Below are positions 9,447-19,466 of a stretch of 28,073 nt of DNA, piece by piece. The DNA is from Paulinella micropora. Taxonomy: Eukaryota; Cercozoa; Imbricatea; Euglyphida. A program made the translations under genes and the position numbers. Positions within the stretch are counted from its first letter, which is position 1, and the number at the start of each line of letters is the position of its first letter. The notes under the pieces were generated by a model that made no database searches, had not been told where the DNA came from, and saw only the letters and a program-made list of their open reading frames with translations. The stretch lies in contig BJOX01000233.1 in the NCBI GenBank assembly GCA_009731375.1, positions 181,529 to 209,601 on the forward strand, given 5' to 3'.

Positions 9447-10507
9447 CTACCTAAATTTCCTTTCTCTCTCTTTTTCCTTCTTTTTCTGTTCTTCCTTCTC
9501 ACCAGGCTCTTCTTTCGTCTTCTTCATCTCTGCGCATTCATGCAGGCGGTGCTCACCCCCACACATCCTACGCTCCTTCTCGCATGTTGAGAACACATGC
9601 CCCTCCATGTTACAATTGAAGCATTTCATGTCTTCTTTCTTCAAAGTCTTCTTTCTCGTTCCTGTTTCTTTCCCTCCCCCTTTCCTGTTAGTGGTGGTAT
9701 GTTTGTACCTACAGTTAGACCTATCACAACTGCCTGCCCTCTCAAACTGATAGCACACGCCATGCCATGCATAGTGACTGGCCCCTCTGTATGAGCAAAA
9801 CGACACCCATCCCCCCACTTGCATCCACTCTGTGTCTCTCTCTCTCTCTCTCTCTGAAACCAAAAACAGACGCCTCTCTGCCCTTCCTCTCTTTTGTTGG
9901 CATCTTTTCCTACGTTTGCTTTTTCTTTCTTCATCTTCTTCTCTCTTTCCTTATTCCTATCTATCTCCAATGCTCTTTCTTCCAACTCCTCCCACCATTC
10001 CTCAAAAGACCATGCATGCTACTTCTTATTCATTTTCAGCGTGCTCATCCAGCCCCTCTGAAGCATACTCAGGGTTTTGCAAGGCATTGGTGATTATAGT
10101 TTCCATAGTTCTTTTGGGTGTCTTATGCGGCCTACTGCCTTTAGCTCTTCATCTAACGCAACAAAGGCATCAAACTGCGGAGCATAATCACATTCCCCAT
10201 CAAACATCCATGCTTTCATCGCATTTATCTTATCTTGAACATCCTCCTCACTCACCTTACCAAACCTTTTGGTCAGTCTTGCCCACACAATGTACAAGTT
10301 CTGACCAAAGTCTGGTGAGTTGTCTCGCACCAAGTCCGCCACACTCCTCTTGGCTTTACCCACTAACTTACCAAACAAAAATGAAAAAGCTTCCTCTCTC
10401 TGCCTTTTCATCTCATGCTCCAAACTATCCTCATATGCTACTATCATTCTTTCTTCCTTCTCTCTTTTCTCGACTTGCTCCTCGCTCTTCGTCTTTGTTG
10501 CTGTCAT
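9447..10507 (-). pseudogene. E2 Gag with CCCH and CCHC zinc fingers, frame-broken
   Basis: Minus-strand capsid-type protein. The N-terminal part (10507-10094) is helical and charged, with the stretch FLFGKLVGKAKRSVADLV. After a frame change comes a Lys/Glu-rich part and two CCCH fingers. The first, at about 9880-9790, has C, C-x5-C and x3-H. The second, at about 9755-9695, is C-x8-C-x4-C-x3-H (CYQFERAGSC then CRYKH). A classic zinc knuckle C-x2-C-x4-H-x4-C (CFNCNMEGHVFSTC) follows at about 9625-9584, with a partial second one. The acidic segment ESESDKEN (about 10660-10680) and sequence up to the primer binding site probably belong to the N-terminus, and a Lys-rich tail may continue to about 9080. 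At least three frame changes mean this copy cannot make one full protein as written. Confidence 0.75.
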
Positions 10508-11288
10508 TGCTGGTCACAGTGGAATAACTGGTCGATGGCTGCCTATTCACTCTCCCCCTCTCCTCCACCTGCTCTTCTTCTCCCCTTTTCTCCTCTTACC
10601 ACTTTCTCCCCCTAAGCAGACTGGCTTTCTGTCTCAGCAAAATAAGAGACAAGGTTTTCTTTGTCTGACTCTGACTCTGAGTCTAACTCAGCTGCCTCCT
10701 GAGGACCTCCTCTCTCAACCCTGGCTTTCCTCTCCCTCTTGCTGGTTTCTTTCCTGCTCTCTCTCTCCCCACCTCCACATGTAATTGGGGACTGTTTTCC
10801 CCTTGATATGCAAGGCACTTACATTGTCATCATGCACTATTCTGTTACGTGTTCTTCAGGGGTCTTCAGTGCCCCCGTGAGTCCATTGGCCCCCATAACC
10901 AAAACTATCTCTCTCTCTGAAAAGCCTTGAAGGGGGTTCTCCCATTATATTGTCCTTTTGCCGTCATTTCCTTTTGTGCAGTCTTTACTGTGCTTCTAAG
11001 AGTACTGAAACTCATGAGGGCTTACTGTCCTTTTTCCCTTGGTAGTATTGGTACCAGACCAGATGATGTGCTGTCCTCTTTCCCCTCCCGACGCCGGTCA
11101 CCTAACGAAACGAAGACAGGTATCGAACGATACGTTTCAAAACCAGAGGGTTGCCAAAGCTTTCCTTTTTATGTGTCAATTTAGTCAGGAATGACACCAA
11201 CCCCTTTTGTTGATAGTTGCCTCCCAGTCGGCAATGGTCTTCTCCTTTAGCCAGGTTGCAGTGCCAGAGTCTTCTAGGCGCTGGCAAG

Positions 11289-11298
11289 GCTCATAACC
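11289..11298 (-). promoter_or_regulatory. E2 primer binding site, initiator tRNA-Met anticodon region
   Basis: The minus strand reads GGTTATGAGC directly after the 5' LTR. Its complement GCTCATAACC matches the anticodon loop of initiator tRNA-Met (CAU anticodon). Drosophila copia is known to prime from a cleaved half of that tRNA, and the same primer is inferred here. Confidence 0.8.
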
Positions 11299-11514
11299 CA
11301 CTTTACGAAGAGAGGGTCGGACTTCACTTTATTACAGAGATATTGGATAATAAATACGTCACTAAGCGCCACAACCCCAAACCGCCAAAGCTTTGAATTC
11401 ACCGTTACACCAATAGAGTGATGAATGATTCTAAGGTAAAATAGGTAACTGTCATTGCGGTGGGCCGCTATGACTAAATACATGATTAATAAACTTGATC
11501 CTCCAGTATGATTG
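11299..11514 (-). repeat. E2 5' LTR
   Basis: 216 bp. On the minus strand it starts CAATCATAC and ends AAAGTG, and is followed directly by the primer binding site. It is longer than the other copy mainly through indels near the middle and at the start. Confidence 0.85.
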
Positions 11515-12366
11515 TCAAGGGGGCCCGGGAGCTTAGGAATGCTATTAAGTGATGATTAACCGGCATTTACATTAATTTGTAAGGCACCTAGCCTCAACCA
11601 CCAAAGACCTCTGACATCAAAGCTCTGTACCCACCTGGCCATCGTTCCTTCGGCCACTGAGTGCAAAGGGGCGAGCAAGGGCACTTGAGGTCCCGTAACC
11701 CCCTGTCCAGTCCAACTCAGTACAAATTATTAAAGTAAAATTATTACAGTAAGTAGTAGCAGTCAGTGACACTGCTCACAGCTGAATTACTAGTCTGTGC
11801 CACTGGGCAGTGGCACCGATGCAATTTTAACATGCGTGGACAGTTCTTTATTTTATAATATAAGTGATTGGAGCTGTAGAGTTATGTTTCTTTGTTTTGG
11901 TGTGCTTGTGCTTCTAATACCATGGTATTATCGAGGTATCATGATGAGCTCTGTACATATTACATATGAATAAATACCGTCACGGTGCTGCGGGTGCTGC
12001 GGGTGCAGCTGGTCTGTCCGTTGATTGGTAATTACCCGGTCACTCACGGTCACCTAACTCGTACCTTTATACACGCCGGTTTGCCGGAAGACTCCGTAAG
12101 GAGACGCGATGCTCGATCGACACTTTAATTCGCAAGTAGAATAGCAGAACTGACGGTTCAGAGGCAGTAGCGCAAACTCAATAAAAATGCACAGTCATAA
12201 CTGTAACTGTCACTCAATGATTATTGTCCAATTCTCAAAGCCCATAATGTCCGTTACGTCCGTTACACTTATTGACTAGAACTACGGTCATTCGACTATA
12301 CGAATAAAATACTTTCCTATTGATAAAAGTGACTACTAATGGTAAACGTAAATAACCATCTAACGC
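11515..12366. other. Probable LTR material of E4 (left) and E3 (right)
   Basis: No gene is visible. The left end AAGGGGG (11517-11523), directly after the E2 insertion, would suit a plus-strand polypurine tract for E4, putting an E4 3' LTR to its right. The right end borders the polypurine-like run at 12366-12373 that belongs to E3, so sequence before it is probably the E3 3' LTR. Only one copy of each is in the window, so the LTR limits cannot be set. A GGTGCTGCGGGTGCTGCGGG repeat lies near 11985. Confidence 0.4.
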
Positions 12367-12661
12367 TCCCCCTTAGTTCTATGTCGATAACTCGATTAAC
12401 GATTAATACCTATTGCGATTAATACCTATTGCGATTAATACCTATTGCCATGCAAAAAATGGCCTCCTTCTCAAATCCGTTCTGTGAACTTGAAATAAGT
12501 AAGAACAAAATTAAAAGGCTGTTAAGTCCCAAAACAAAATATTGCCACTCCATGGCAGGTCCTTATGCCTTTGCTTCCTTACCGTAATGGCATCTCGATG
12601 TGAGCATCGATTAAAACAGTGACATTAGGTCCACCTAGTTTGACCATAATTGTACTTAAAC
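12366..12661 (-). mobile_element. E3, 3' untranslated end (left piece)
   Basis: On the minus strand AAGGGGGAG (complement of 12365-12373) looks like the polypurine tract of E3. The stretch to 12661 would be its 3' untranslated region, continuing on the other side of E1 from 19701. The last five bases (12657-12661, TAAAC) are the E1 target duplication. Confidence 0.5.
12400..12447. repeat. 16-bp tandem repeat, three perfect units
   Basis: CGATTAATACCTATTG three times without change (12400-12415, 12416-12431, 12432-12447), with partial CGATTAA units just before. Confidence 0.95.
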
Positions 12662-12890
12662 CAGTAGAATATTAATAATATCCGGTCACCTAGCAACAGC
12701 AGACACTTTCTATGTTCCCAATATTACGAGAACTGAATCCCCTTTAATAATCAAAAATCAAATATAACACTTCATGTCATATCCTTTATTATCTATATCA
12801 ATAATGTCTAATGCCTATACTGAATAATACCGGACCGAACTGTCTATTAATAATTGGAATTACTTAATACTATACATAGATGTATCACTG
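12662..12890 (-). repeat. E1 3' LTR
   Basis: 229 bp, with 4-base inverted ends: CAGT...ACTG on either strand. Differences from 19467-19695 are one base each near 12740, 12785 and 12871. The ends are confirmed by the flanking TAAAC duplication and by the adjoining polypurine tract. Confidence 0.97.
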
Positions 12891-12898
12891 CTCCCCTT
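12891..12898 (-). promoter_or_regulatory. E1 polypurine tract
   Basis: AAGGGGAG on the minus strand directly before the CAGT start of the 3' LTR. Confidence 0.88.
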
Positions 12899-13043
12899 AA
12901 GTCCAATATTAATAATTATAACTCATGAAGGTCCTAATAAAATCTCAAGTTCAAATGTCCTATTTCGGTTTCATCCCGAAGAAGCGGGTGTCCACCGTTT
13001 GGAGACCCGCGACAAATGTACTATTGCGCATTGCATCCCTCTT

Positions 13044-16000
13044 CTAGTTAAATGGACCCAGACTCTTCGGTTTGGTGTTAATGTCCGCCGAGTTCTCCGC
13101 ATCGCGGATGTGAAACACCTTCACGTTTCCCTTCGACACTTCATGATTGATATGTGCCAGCTTGACCTCTAAGTGACGCTGACGTCTCGAGAAGATATTC
13201 GTGTTCGCCCCCAAAACAGTAGCCGAGTTGTCGATGTAAATGGTAGGCGGTTCGGCATCCAACCCTTTCAACAACCCCTCGGATTCATGAACAGGAATCT
13301 CACGTAGAAAGTTGTGAATTGATTTGCTAACGTTAATAACAGTTGACAGACATCTCGTCTCCGCCTCATTGGTCGAGGTCGACGGTACACGCTGCTTCTC
13401 CGAATACGACGCAATGACTCCACCAGCAAGCGTGGCCAGGCCCCCCGACCTCGAACGATAATCCCACTCAGAAGCATAGGAGGCGTCACCAAATGCAATC
13501 ACTCTTGTTGCCATCCGACACGTAGTGTAGACCCTGCTCTTCCTGACCGAGGATACATCGCAACAGCCACTCCGCCCCGTAGTAATCGAACTGATCACGC
13601 TTGGATTGAAACTCCGCCAATCGAGACAAGGGTCCCACGATCTCCCATAGGACTGACCGCACCCAACCCAAAGCACCGCAAACCTTCGGTGGCTCATACA
13701 CGCTGAGCTCCGACTGACGTGACTCCCCTCGAGCCATTACCCACGGCGTACTAACCGGCGCCCACTCCTTACCATCAGCCCGCGGATATTTCTTACGTAA
13801 ATTGCGAATATACTCCCGAGACGTAACCAACGTATGAAAGCGCCCGTCGACGTCCTCCCACTGCGTTACCTCACGCCCCAAAATCCCGCAAGACGCCCCT
13901 TCAAACGCCCCCAGAACCAATCCGAGAACTCAGCCGAGGGCGGCGCCAAAACATAATCGTCAACATGCGTCGTCGCCATCGCCGTCAGCTTCGTCTTGTC
14001 GTCAACCATGGAGAAGACACACGGATCATAAGGATTGGCCTTCATGCCAATGGACTTGTAAAAATGATCGACGCAATCACACCAGTACAGATTGGCTGAA
14101 TCCCTTAACCCATTAACCCCCGCCCACGCTTCGTACATATAGCCCGGCGGATTGTACATGCCCGGAAGTCGAATATAGACCGGCGTATCCCGTCGTGCCT
14201 TCAAGAATGCCGACACATCATCCCCATTCTCCAACCGCACACGTTGCAAGGTTGAAACAGCAAAGAAGCAACGCAACATGACCAGGTTGTTGCACAACAG
14301 ACCCAAACCCACCGACCGGAGCAAGCGACGACACTTCAACAGTTTGGCTCAACGAAAAATCTCCACCTGCCTAACCCTCAGCACCATTACCATCGACCCC
14401 ATCCAGAGTGCTGAAACACCCAAGCTGAGCATCCTCCGAAGACGAAGCCACGTCCCCTTCACCAGCTCGTTCCACAGCTCGAAGCAGATTCCAAGCACCC
14501 TCGCCAAAAAAGGTCCGCCACTCCGGTACCGATCCGGTCCGTTCCAGGTCCGACGTGATAAATGAGGTCACCAGGTCCCTCTACTGTGAACCTTTTTGGT
14601 AAATTGTTGGCCATCCCGCCAAGTGGTCGGCAAAGTCCACATGCTTGTCCTCCACAACCTTCTTAAGCTTCTTAAGCGTAGACCACAGCAGGTAGGAGAT
14701 CGTATCCACGGCCGGGCCCAAATAGACACACAACTCCGCAGTTAGAGGAGTGTCTTTCTTCGTACCCACATGTCGATAAGCAAGGCACCCAAACACATGC
14801 CAGGCAGAGATATGTGGCAGCTCCCGACGGTAGAACTCCTCATAGCTAGAGACCTCCTCCTTATGAGGAAAGGCATTAAGAATGTACGTAGCGTAGAGTA
14901 AGGCGTAGCCAAAAAATTGGTATGGGGCACATCGTGCCATCAGTGCCCTTGCAACTCGAAAAACCTGCTTGAGCCACGTCTCCGCCACCGCATTCTTGTT
15001 AGAGTCATAACGCCCACGCAAAGGGATTATCCCCCTTTCACGCAGTAGATCCCCACACACCGTTGAAATCCATTCCCCGTCCGAACAGAACTGCTTGGTA
15101 GGGTGTGCGTGCGTAACACACAACGCCAGCACCGCCTTGAGGTTCGCAACCCCCACAGCCGCCTCTTTCGTCCTCTGTAAAAAGGGAAACTTGCAACGTG
15201 ACTCGTCGTCCACAAAGAGCTGAAAGTACTGGTAACCCCCATACACAGGTCGCGGAAACTTGCCAGAGCAATCGCCACTTATCCCCTCCCCTGTCTTACC
15301 CATCGTCGTGAGTTGATTACCCCGGTACGTAGGCTTGAAAGTCGATTGCGTTAAACAACACACAACGCAACGTCCTCCATCGCCAGAGCCCGAACACTTT
15401 GCCGGATCCACAACCTCCCGCTTGCCCTTCATAATCTTGAGCAATCTACGCATAACCCGCTGCTTCCTGTGCCCAAAGACTTCGTAGATGAAGGCCCCCG
15501 ACACCTTGCATGGCTTGTTCTTTGTCGTAGGCCTCGTCGACCACAACGCCGAACCCTGAGTTCGCGTCGACAGCTGGCCCACATCAGATTCACCTTGACG
15601 TCCCCCAGGCGTGAAGACATAGCGTAGCGTTGACTTCGATAAGGTTACACTGTAAACCACCAGCAACTTGTCCTTGTCCCCGATGCACGTACACTGCTTG
15701 CTAGAAACGAAGAACCCCTCCCCTTGGCAGTGCGTGGAGTAACCACGTAGCTGTAGCTGCCCAGTGGACACAATCCCCACCTCCACCGACGGCGTGACGT
15801 AAGCCGGGTCCAGCCTTAAAAATGAGTCACCACCCAGACCGTTCACACCGTGTAATAGTGCCGCTCCGTTCGCAGAAAGCGTCTGAACACTCACCAGCCC
15901 GATCACAGAAACATTAGGTCCCTCCCGAACCCCCGTCGCCAGTCCCGACTCATTCGGAATATGATGATTCGTTGCAGCGCAGTCCATGCACCACTCCGGT

Positions 16001-16963
16001 ACATTACCAACCCCCCAGTCGTTAGGCTTCGCGTAAGGTCCCACATCCCCACCATCCATCATAAGCAAGCTCCCCTTGCCCCCAGGCCCCCCACCGCGTC
16101 CCGCAGGCGCAGGCCCTCCCGGTGGTTCGTTCGTAGGCCCCCCAGACGAAGCCCCGGTCCCCCCATCATCATCCTCGTCGGTATCCATCGCCCTGCACAC
16201 GTCGACCATTAGGCGTAGAGACTCCCCAGACGTCCCCATGACCCGAACCAAGCAATCCATCGTCCGATCCCGCTCCCGAGGCTCGTCCGGCAGCCGGTAA
16301 GCGACACTGCCACCCACATTGATCGGTTCAAGCTTGTAATCCTCACCCACTAACCCGTTCCCTCCTTCCCTGCTATAGCCAGACCCACTCATAACTGAGG
16401 ATGGGCCAGCCCCGCTCATACCTGAGGACGGGTCTTCGGCAGAAGAGATCGAGGAAGAGCCAGCAGACGAAGGTCTTACTTCACTTGCACCATCCCTCAA
16501 CGATGACAACTGTGCTCGCAGGGGCACCAGCACCGGCAAAGGTCTCGGCAGGGTATGCCCCCTCGGTCCATTGCCAACCCTAACCGGAGACGGAGGTACA
16601 AAGCTGGGGACACACCCAGCCGGAGCACCACACACCTTCAAACGATGGTAACGCAGCATAGCCCTCCTGTAATCCTGGACGTCCACAAAATCCATAGACC
16701 ACGGTCCAGGTAACAGGCACCCTTACCCCCGGCTCCGGTGCTCGCAGGCAGTTGATGAGCTTCTGTCGTTTCAGGAAATCCAATTGGTCGTCCAGAAGCT
16801 GACAGGGTGGCTCCACCTTGCCATCGCCCCCAATACCGTACTCACCAAGATGATTCTCCATTTCCATCCATGGAAACACCGTGTTACGTAGGATCAACGG
16901 CTGCCACGATCGATCGCCGCCAGCCGCCGCATCAGGGCCCCCTGCCCCGTGCACTACGCCAAC
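13044..16963 (-). pseudogene. E1 pol: protease, integrase, reverse transcriptase, RNase H (frame-broken)
   Basis: The frame opens after the MYND frame stop (16954), shifts near 16700, and stays open to TAG at 14581. Protease: WCMDCAATNHHI near 15985, where Copia proteases have W-x-D-S/T-G-A-T. Integrase: a zinc-binding stretch (about 15490-15360), then GDCSGKFPRPVY (about 15270), CSDGEWIS (about 15085) and NAVAETWLKQ (about 14985), giving the D, D and E of the DDE core. Reverse transcriptase: DVSAFLKARRD, VYIRLPG and HVDDYVLA (14210-13950), the VDD being the catalytic pair; a frame change near 13900 leads to REYIRNLRKKYP. RNase H: FGDASYASEW (about 13490), STSTNEAE, YIDNSATV and ADINTK (about 13080), stop at 13044. 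Frame changes near 16700, 14580, 14340, 13900 and 13560. The RT finger region expected between integrase and DVSAFL is missing or too diverged to see. Gly/Pro-rich linkers lie before the protease. Confidence 0.88.
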
Positions 16964-18357
16964 ACTAGATGACCCTCCGCAGACGTGTCCAAAGGCGCCA
17001 ACACGACCGTGGAGGCCGTCGAATCCGTTCGCATCGGTCCTTCGCCAGCACTCTTCGAGCCGCCCAGGTCGTCTCCATCCCCTTCGTCGTCATCCTGATC
17101 ATCTCCATCGCCCTCAGGTCCCCGATCTCCACTTTCTTCGTCGTCATCGGCGTCGGCCGGACCCACCACGGATACCGGCAAATCAGGTACTTCCCCACGC
17201 CGAAAGCAAATCAGGTTAAGCAACAGGGCATCCGCCCCAATATGAGCGTTCATATCCAACCCCAGTCCCCTATCCGGAAACTGGACAAAGACGTCCAAAA
17301 TATCCGCATGCGAGTCGACATAGGTACAAAAGGCCCGATGCTGACCCTTTCCCAAATCAGAGCATGCCACCGAACAATACAAGATGACCCCACATCGCCC
17401 ACACGGGAAGACATGTTCACATACCTTGCGACAGGTATCGCAAACAACCCCAGGTCGATCCCCCGTTCGTAACGCCGCAGTGCAGGGCCCACAGCGACTA
17501 AATTCGCTGTACCACTGCTCCTCGAGGAAATCAAAAAGAAGGTAGCGCCTCCAGTAGAACGCCTCGTAGACGCTGCAATGGTTCAATGCCACATGAACGT
17601 CTGCCCCCGAAATGACAATCCTTGAGGCCCCCCGATCCCGCCTCGCAGCCGACGCCGGTACCCAATGCACGTCTGGAGGCTCCCGGTTCATTATCCCCAT
17701 GTAATAACGTATCGGGTCATCGTTGTAAAGGTAGAACGCATCTCCCGGCCGATCATCACAAACCATGGTGGTAATACGCCGATTAACCGATATCCAATGC
17801 TCCCCATTCCACACCTTATAATTTTCGCTCCGGGCCTCCTCTTCCTCGCAGTCATCGCCACGAAACGTCTCCAACGCTCTCAATTTCTCTTCCCCCGTCA
17901 TGACAGGCCTCAGGCTCAGGTCGCGCACCCGATGACGCCCCCCCCGGACCCGCTTGCGAAGCCGAAGACGAAGAAGCCACCCATCGGCGACAAGCTGCGC
18001 CAAGACACTCTTCCCTTCCTCCCACGCAAGCTCCTTCTTTTCCTCAGGCTGTCCCGACGCGTCGATGGCCCTTCGCAAGACATCGCGACCCGTTTCCTGC
18101 CTCACAGCCTCAGCCAAGAACTGCCGAGCCTGGGCCCTTAACGCCAAGTCGCCACGGTACACATTCGCATGCCTCTTACAGACATATCGATGAGCTGCCT
18201 CCAGGAAGATGGGACACCGCTGCCGCACTTGACAGCGAACCCCCGTACGCGCAAGGAGCACGGCACACTGCTGGTAACGCGCTTCCACGACCCCCTGGTC
18301 GACAGCAAACCGCATCTCCAGCTGGGCAAGGATATGCCTCGCCCTCTCCTCAGTCAT
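16954..18357 (-). CDS. E1 extra frame: MYND zinc-finger protein between gag and pol
   Basis: Intact frame from ATG (18357-18355) to TAG (16956-16954), 467 codons. The frame is open further upstream, but this ATG is chosen because it overlaps the gag stop (ATGACTGA on the minus strand). Near residues 40-70 is a Cys/His cluster (GVRCQVRQRCP then HRYVCKRH) that may bind zinc. At about residues 306-344 (17442-17326) is a MYND finger, C-x2-C-x9-C-x2-C-x5-C-x3-C-x7-H-x3-C, with CGRCGVILYCSVACSD as its core. Two more Cys pairs just before it (CGPC) may add to it. The last 90 residues are Asp/Glu-rich. MYND fingers usually bind short proline-containing peptides in partner proteins. I know of no standard role in Copia elements. 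It is the only long E1 frame with no break, which suggests function or recent capture from a host gene. Confidence 0.8.
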   Translation of the reverse strand: MTEERARHILAQLEMRFAVDQGVVEARYQQCAVLLARTGVRCQVRQRCPIFLEAAHRYVCKRHANVYRGDLALRAQARQFLAEAVRQETGRDVLRRAIDASGQPEEKKELAWEEGKSVLAQLVADGWLLRLRLRKRVRGGRHRVRDLSLRPVMTGEEKLRALETFRGDDCEEEEARSENYKVWNGEHWISVNRRITTMVCDDRPGDAFYLYNDDPIRYYMGIMNREPPDVHWVPASAARRDRGASRIVISGADVHVALNHCSVYEAFYWRRYLLFDFLEEQWYSEFSRCGPCTAALRTGDRPGVVCDTCRKVCEHVFPCGRCGVILYCSVACSDLGKGQHRAFCTYVDSHADILDVFVQFPDRGLGLDMNAHIGADALLLNLICFRRGEVPDLPVSVVGPADADDDEESGDRGPEGDGDDQDDDEGDGDDLGGSKSAGEGPMRTDSTASTVVLAPLDTSAEGHLVLA

Positions 18358-19462
18358 ATCCGCCGGCGGGTCGTGACGAAGACGAAAGCATGAGTAGTTG
18401 ACCCTTACTGAAAGGGTTGAAAGAGGTAATAACGGGCTCACCCGTCTCCCCAATCATAAAGGAAAGGGTTCCCGTTTGAACCCCTTTGCTCTTATTCCAT
18501 TTCTTCTTGCCCCCCTTAGCTCCCGGAAACGGCGTGACGCCTTCCTTCTGGACTTTCTTGAGCAAGCCGGCGAACCTCTCCTTGAGCTCTGGGCAGTCCC
18601 TCCCCAGGTGAGGGTTGTGCAAAGCCTGGTCCTTGTAGCTACACTGGCTCCGACCCTCGAAGAACTTATGAGGCCCCTTCTTGCACGCGAAGCAACTGTT
18701 CTTCTCACCCTTGTTGCCCGTCTTGCCCCCTTAGGGCCCCCACCGCCAGCCGCCTTCCGGACCGCCGCAGTGGTCTTGTCCTTCTGCTCCTTAGTGAATA
18801 CCTCGTTGTAGCTTACCAACAGCTGCTGCCGCTGGTCCTTACCCGGCCCAGTTCGATTGGAACCCCCGGATGTCTCCAAGTGACGGTTCTCCTCAGCAAA
18901 CGCCTGCTGAAAAGCCGTCATCGTAAGCTTAGACTTTGCAGCCATCTTCTTCATATCCCTTATGAAGGGCTGCCACTGAGGGAACGCCTTCAGAGCCTTG
19001 AGCAGAATAACAATCTGCGTCAGGACATCCGGACCAGCGTGCCCCCCATTCTTGATCCGTTCGATAGCAAGCAGAAACTGAGCCAACTGCCCCGGCATAT
19101 CGTCCCCCTTCTTGAAGGTAAACTGCACCACACTAGCATGGTCAGCTAACAGATCATGAACATCACTCCCATAGCGATCGTTGAGCGCCTGCACCAGACG
19201 CGCTGGATCCATAGGGCGAGCTTCAGCGTACGGGCGTGCCAACGTCTTGGCCACCCCCGACAGACAGAGATACAAGAACGAGAATACTTCCTGCCTTGCC
19301 CTCAATAGGCTCTGCTTCTCCATCGTTGACAAGAGGGTCCCGCCACTTTGTCGTACCCTCCTTGCCCGAGAAACGATGCTCCTGCTGCACCTGCAGCGTT
19401 GTCGCAGACCCCCCGAAGGCAGACTGGTCCTTCTGACTACTCTCGAACGCAAAAAAGCTCAT
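18350..19462 (-). pseudogene. E1 Gag, frame-broken, with altered zinc knuckle
   Basis: It starts at ATG 19462-19460, which lies inside the primer binding site, and reads MSFFAFESSQKDQSAFGG. A frame change near 19310 leads to the helical capsid part (FSFLYLCLSGVAKTLARPY, later RLVQALNDRYGSDVHDLL), matching the layout of Copia Gag proteins (UBN2 type). A second change near 18725, beside C and G runs, leads to the nucleocapsid part. That part has C-x2-C-x4-H-x8-C (CFACKKGPH, last Cys at 18641-18643), where the usual knuckle has x4 before the last Cys. It ends at TGA (18352-18350). Total about 370 codons, normal for Copia Gag. Confidence 0.8.
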
Positions 19463-19466
19463 AACC
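19457..19466 (-). promoter_or_regulatory. E1 primer binding site, initiator tRNA-Met anticodon region
   Basis: GGTTATGAGC on the minus strand directly after the 5' LTR, the same ten bases as in E2. With the last bases of the LTR (CTG) the match to the initiator tRNA-Met anticodon arm reaches 13 bases. The ATG inside it, complement of the CAU anticodon, is also the first in-frame start of gag. Confidence 0.85.

Larger units (their letters stand above)
8281..11514 (-). mobile_element. E2: gag-only Copia-like LTR element
   Basis: A 3234-bp element read on the minus strand, bounded by direct repeats (8281-8474 and 11299-11514) and by TCAAG target duplications (8276-8280, 11515-11519). A primer binding site lies next to the 5' LTR and a polypurine tract next to the 3' LTR. 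The interior encodes Gag only. I found no protease, integrase, reverse transcriptase or RNase H motifs, and the space between gag and the 3' LTR is too short for them. The LTRs are roughly 90% alike with two larger indels, so this insertion is older than E1. It must have depended on enzymes of another element. E1, which shares its terminal bases and primer site, is a candidate relative. Confidence 0.85.

Noticed and set aside
8939-10784. Hydrophobic, Ser/Leu-rich plus-strand frames
   Set aside because: Antisense of the E2 gag region, whose zinc-finger motifs are clear on the minus strand.
11585-11650. Possible second tRNA-like sequence on the minus strand (TGGCCAGGTGGG as A box)
   Set aside because: The B box is poor and no acceptor pairing can be drawn.
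12400-12447. CRISPR-like array
   Set aside because: Units are directly adjacent with no spacers; a plain tandem repeat in a eukaryotic genome.
15961-17219. Pro/Arg-rich plus-strand frames
   Set aside because: Antisense of E1 pol and of the acidic tail of the MYND frame.
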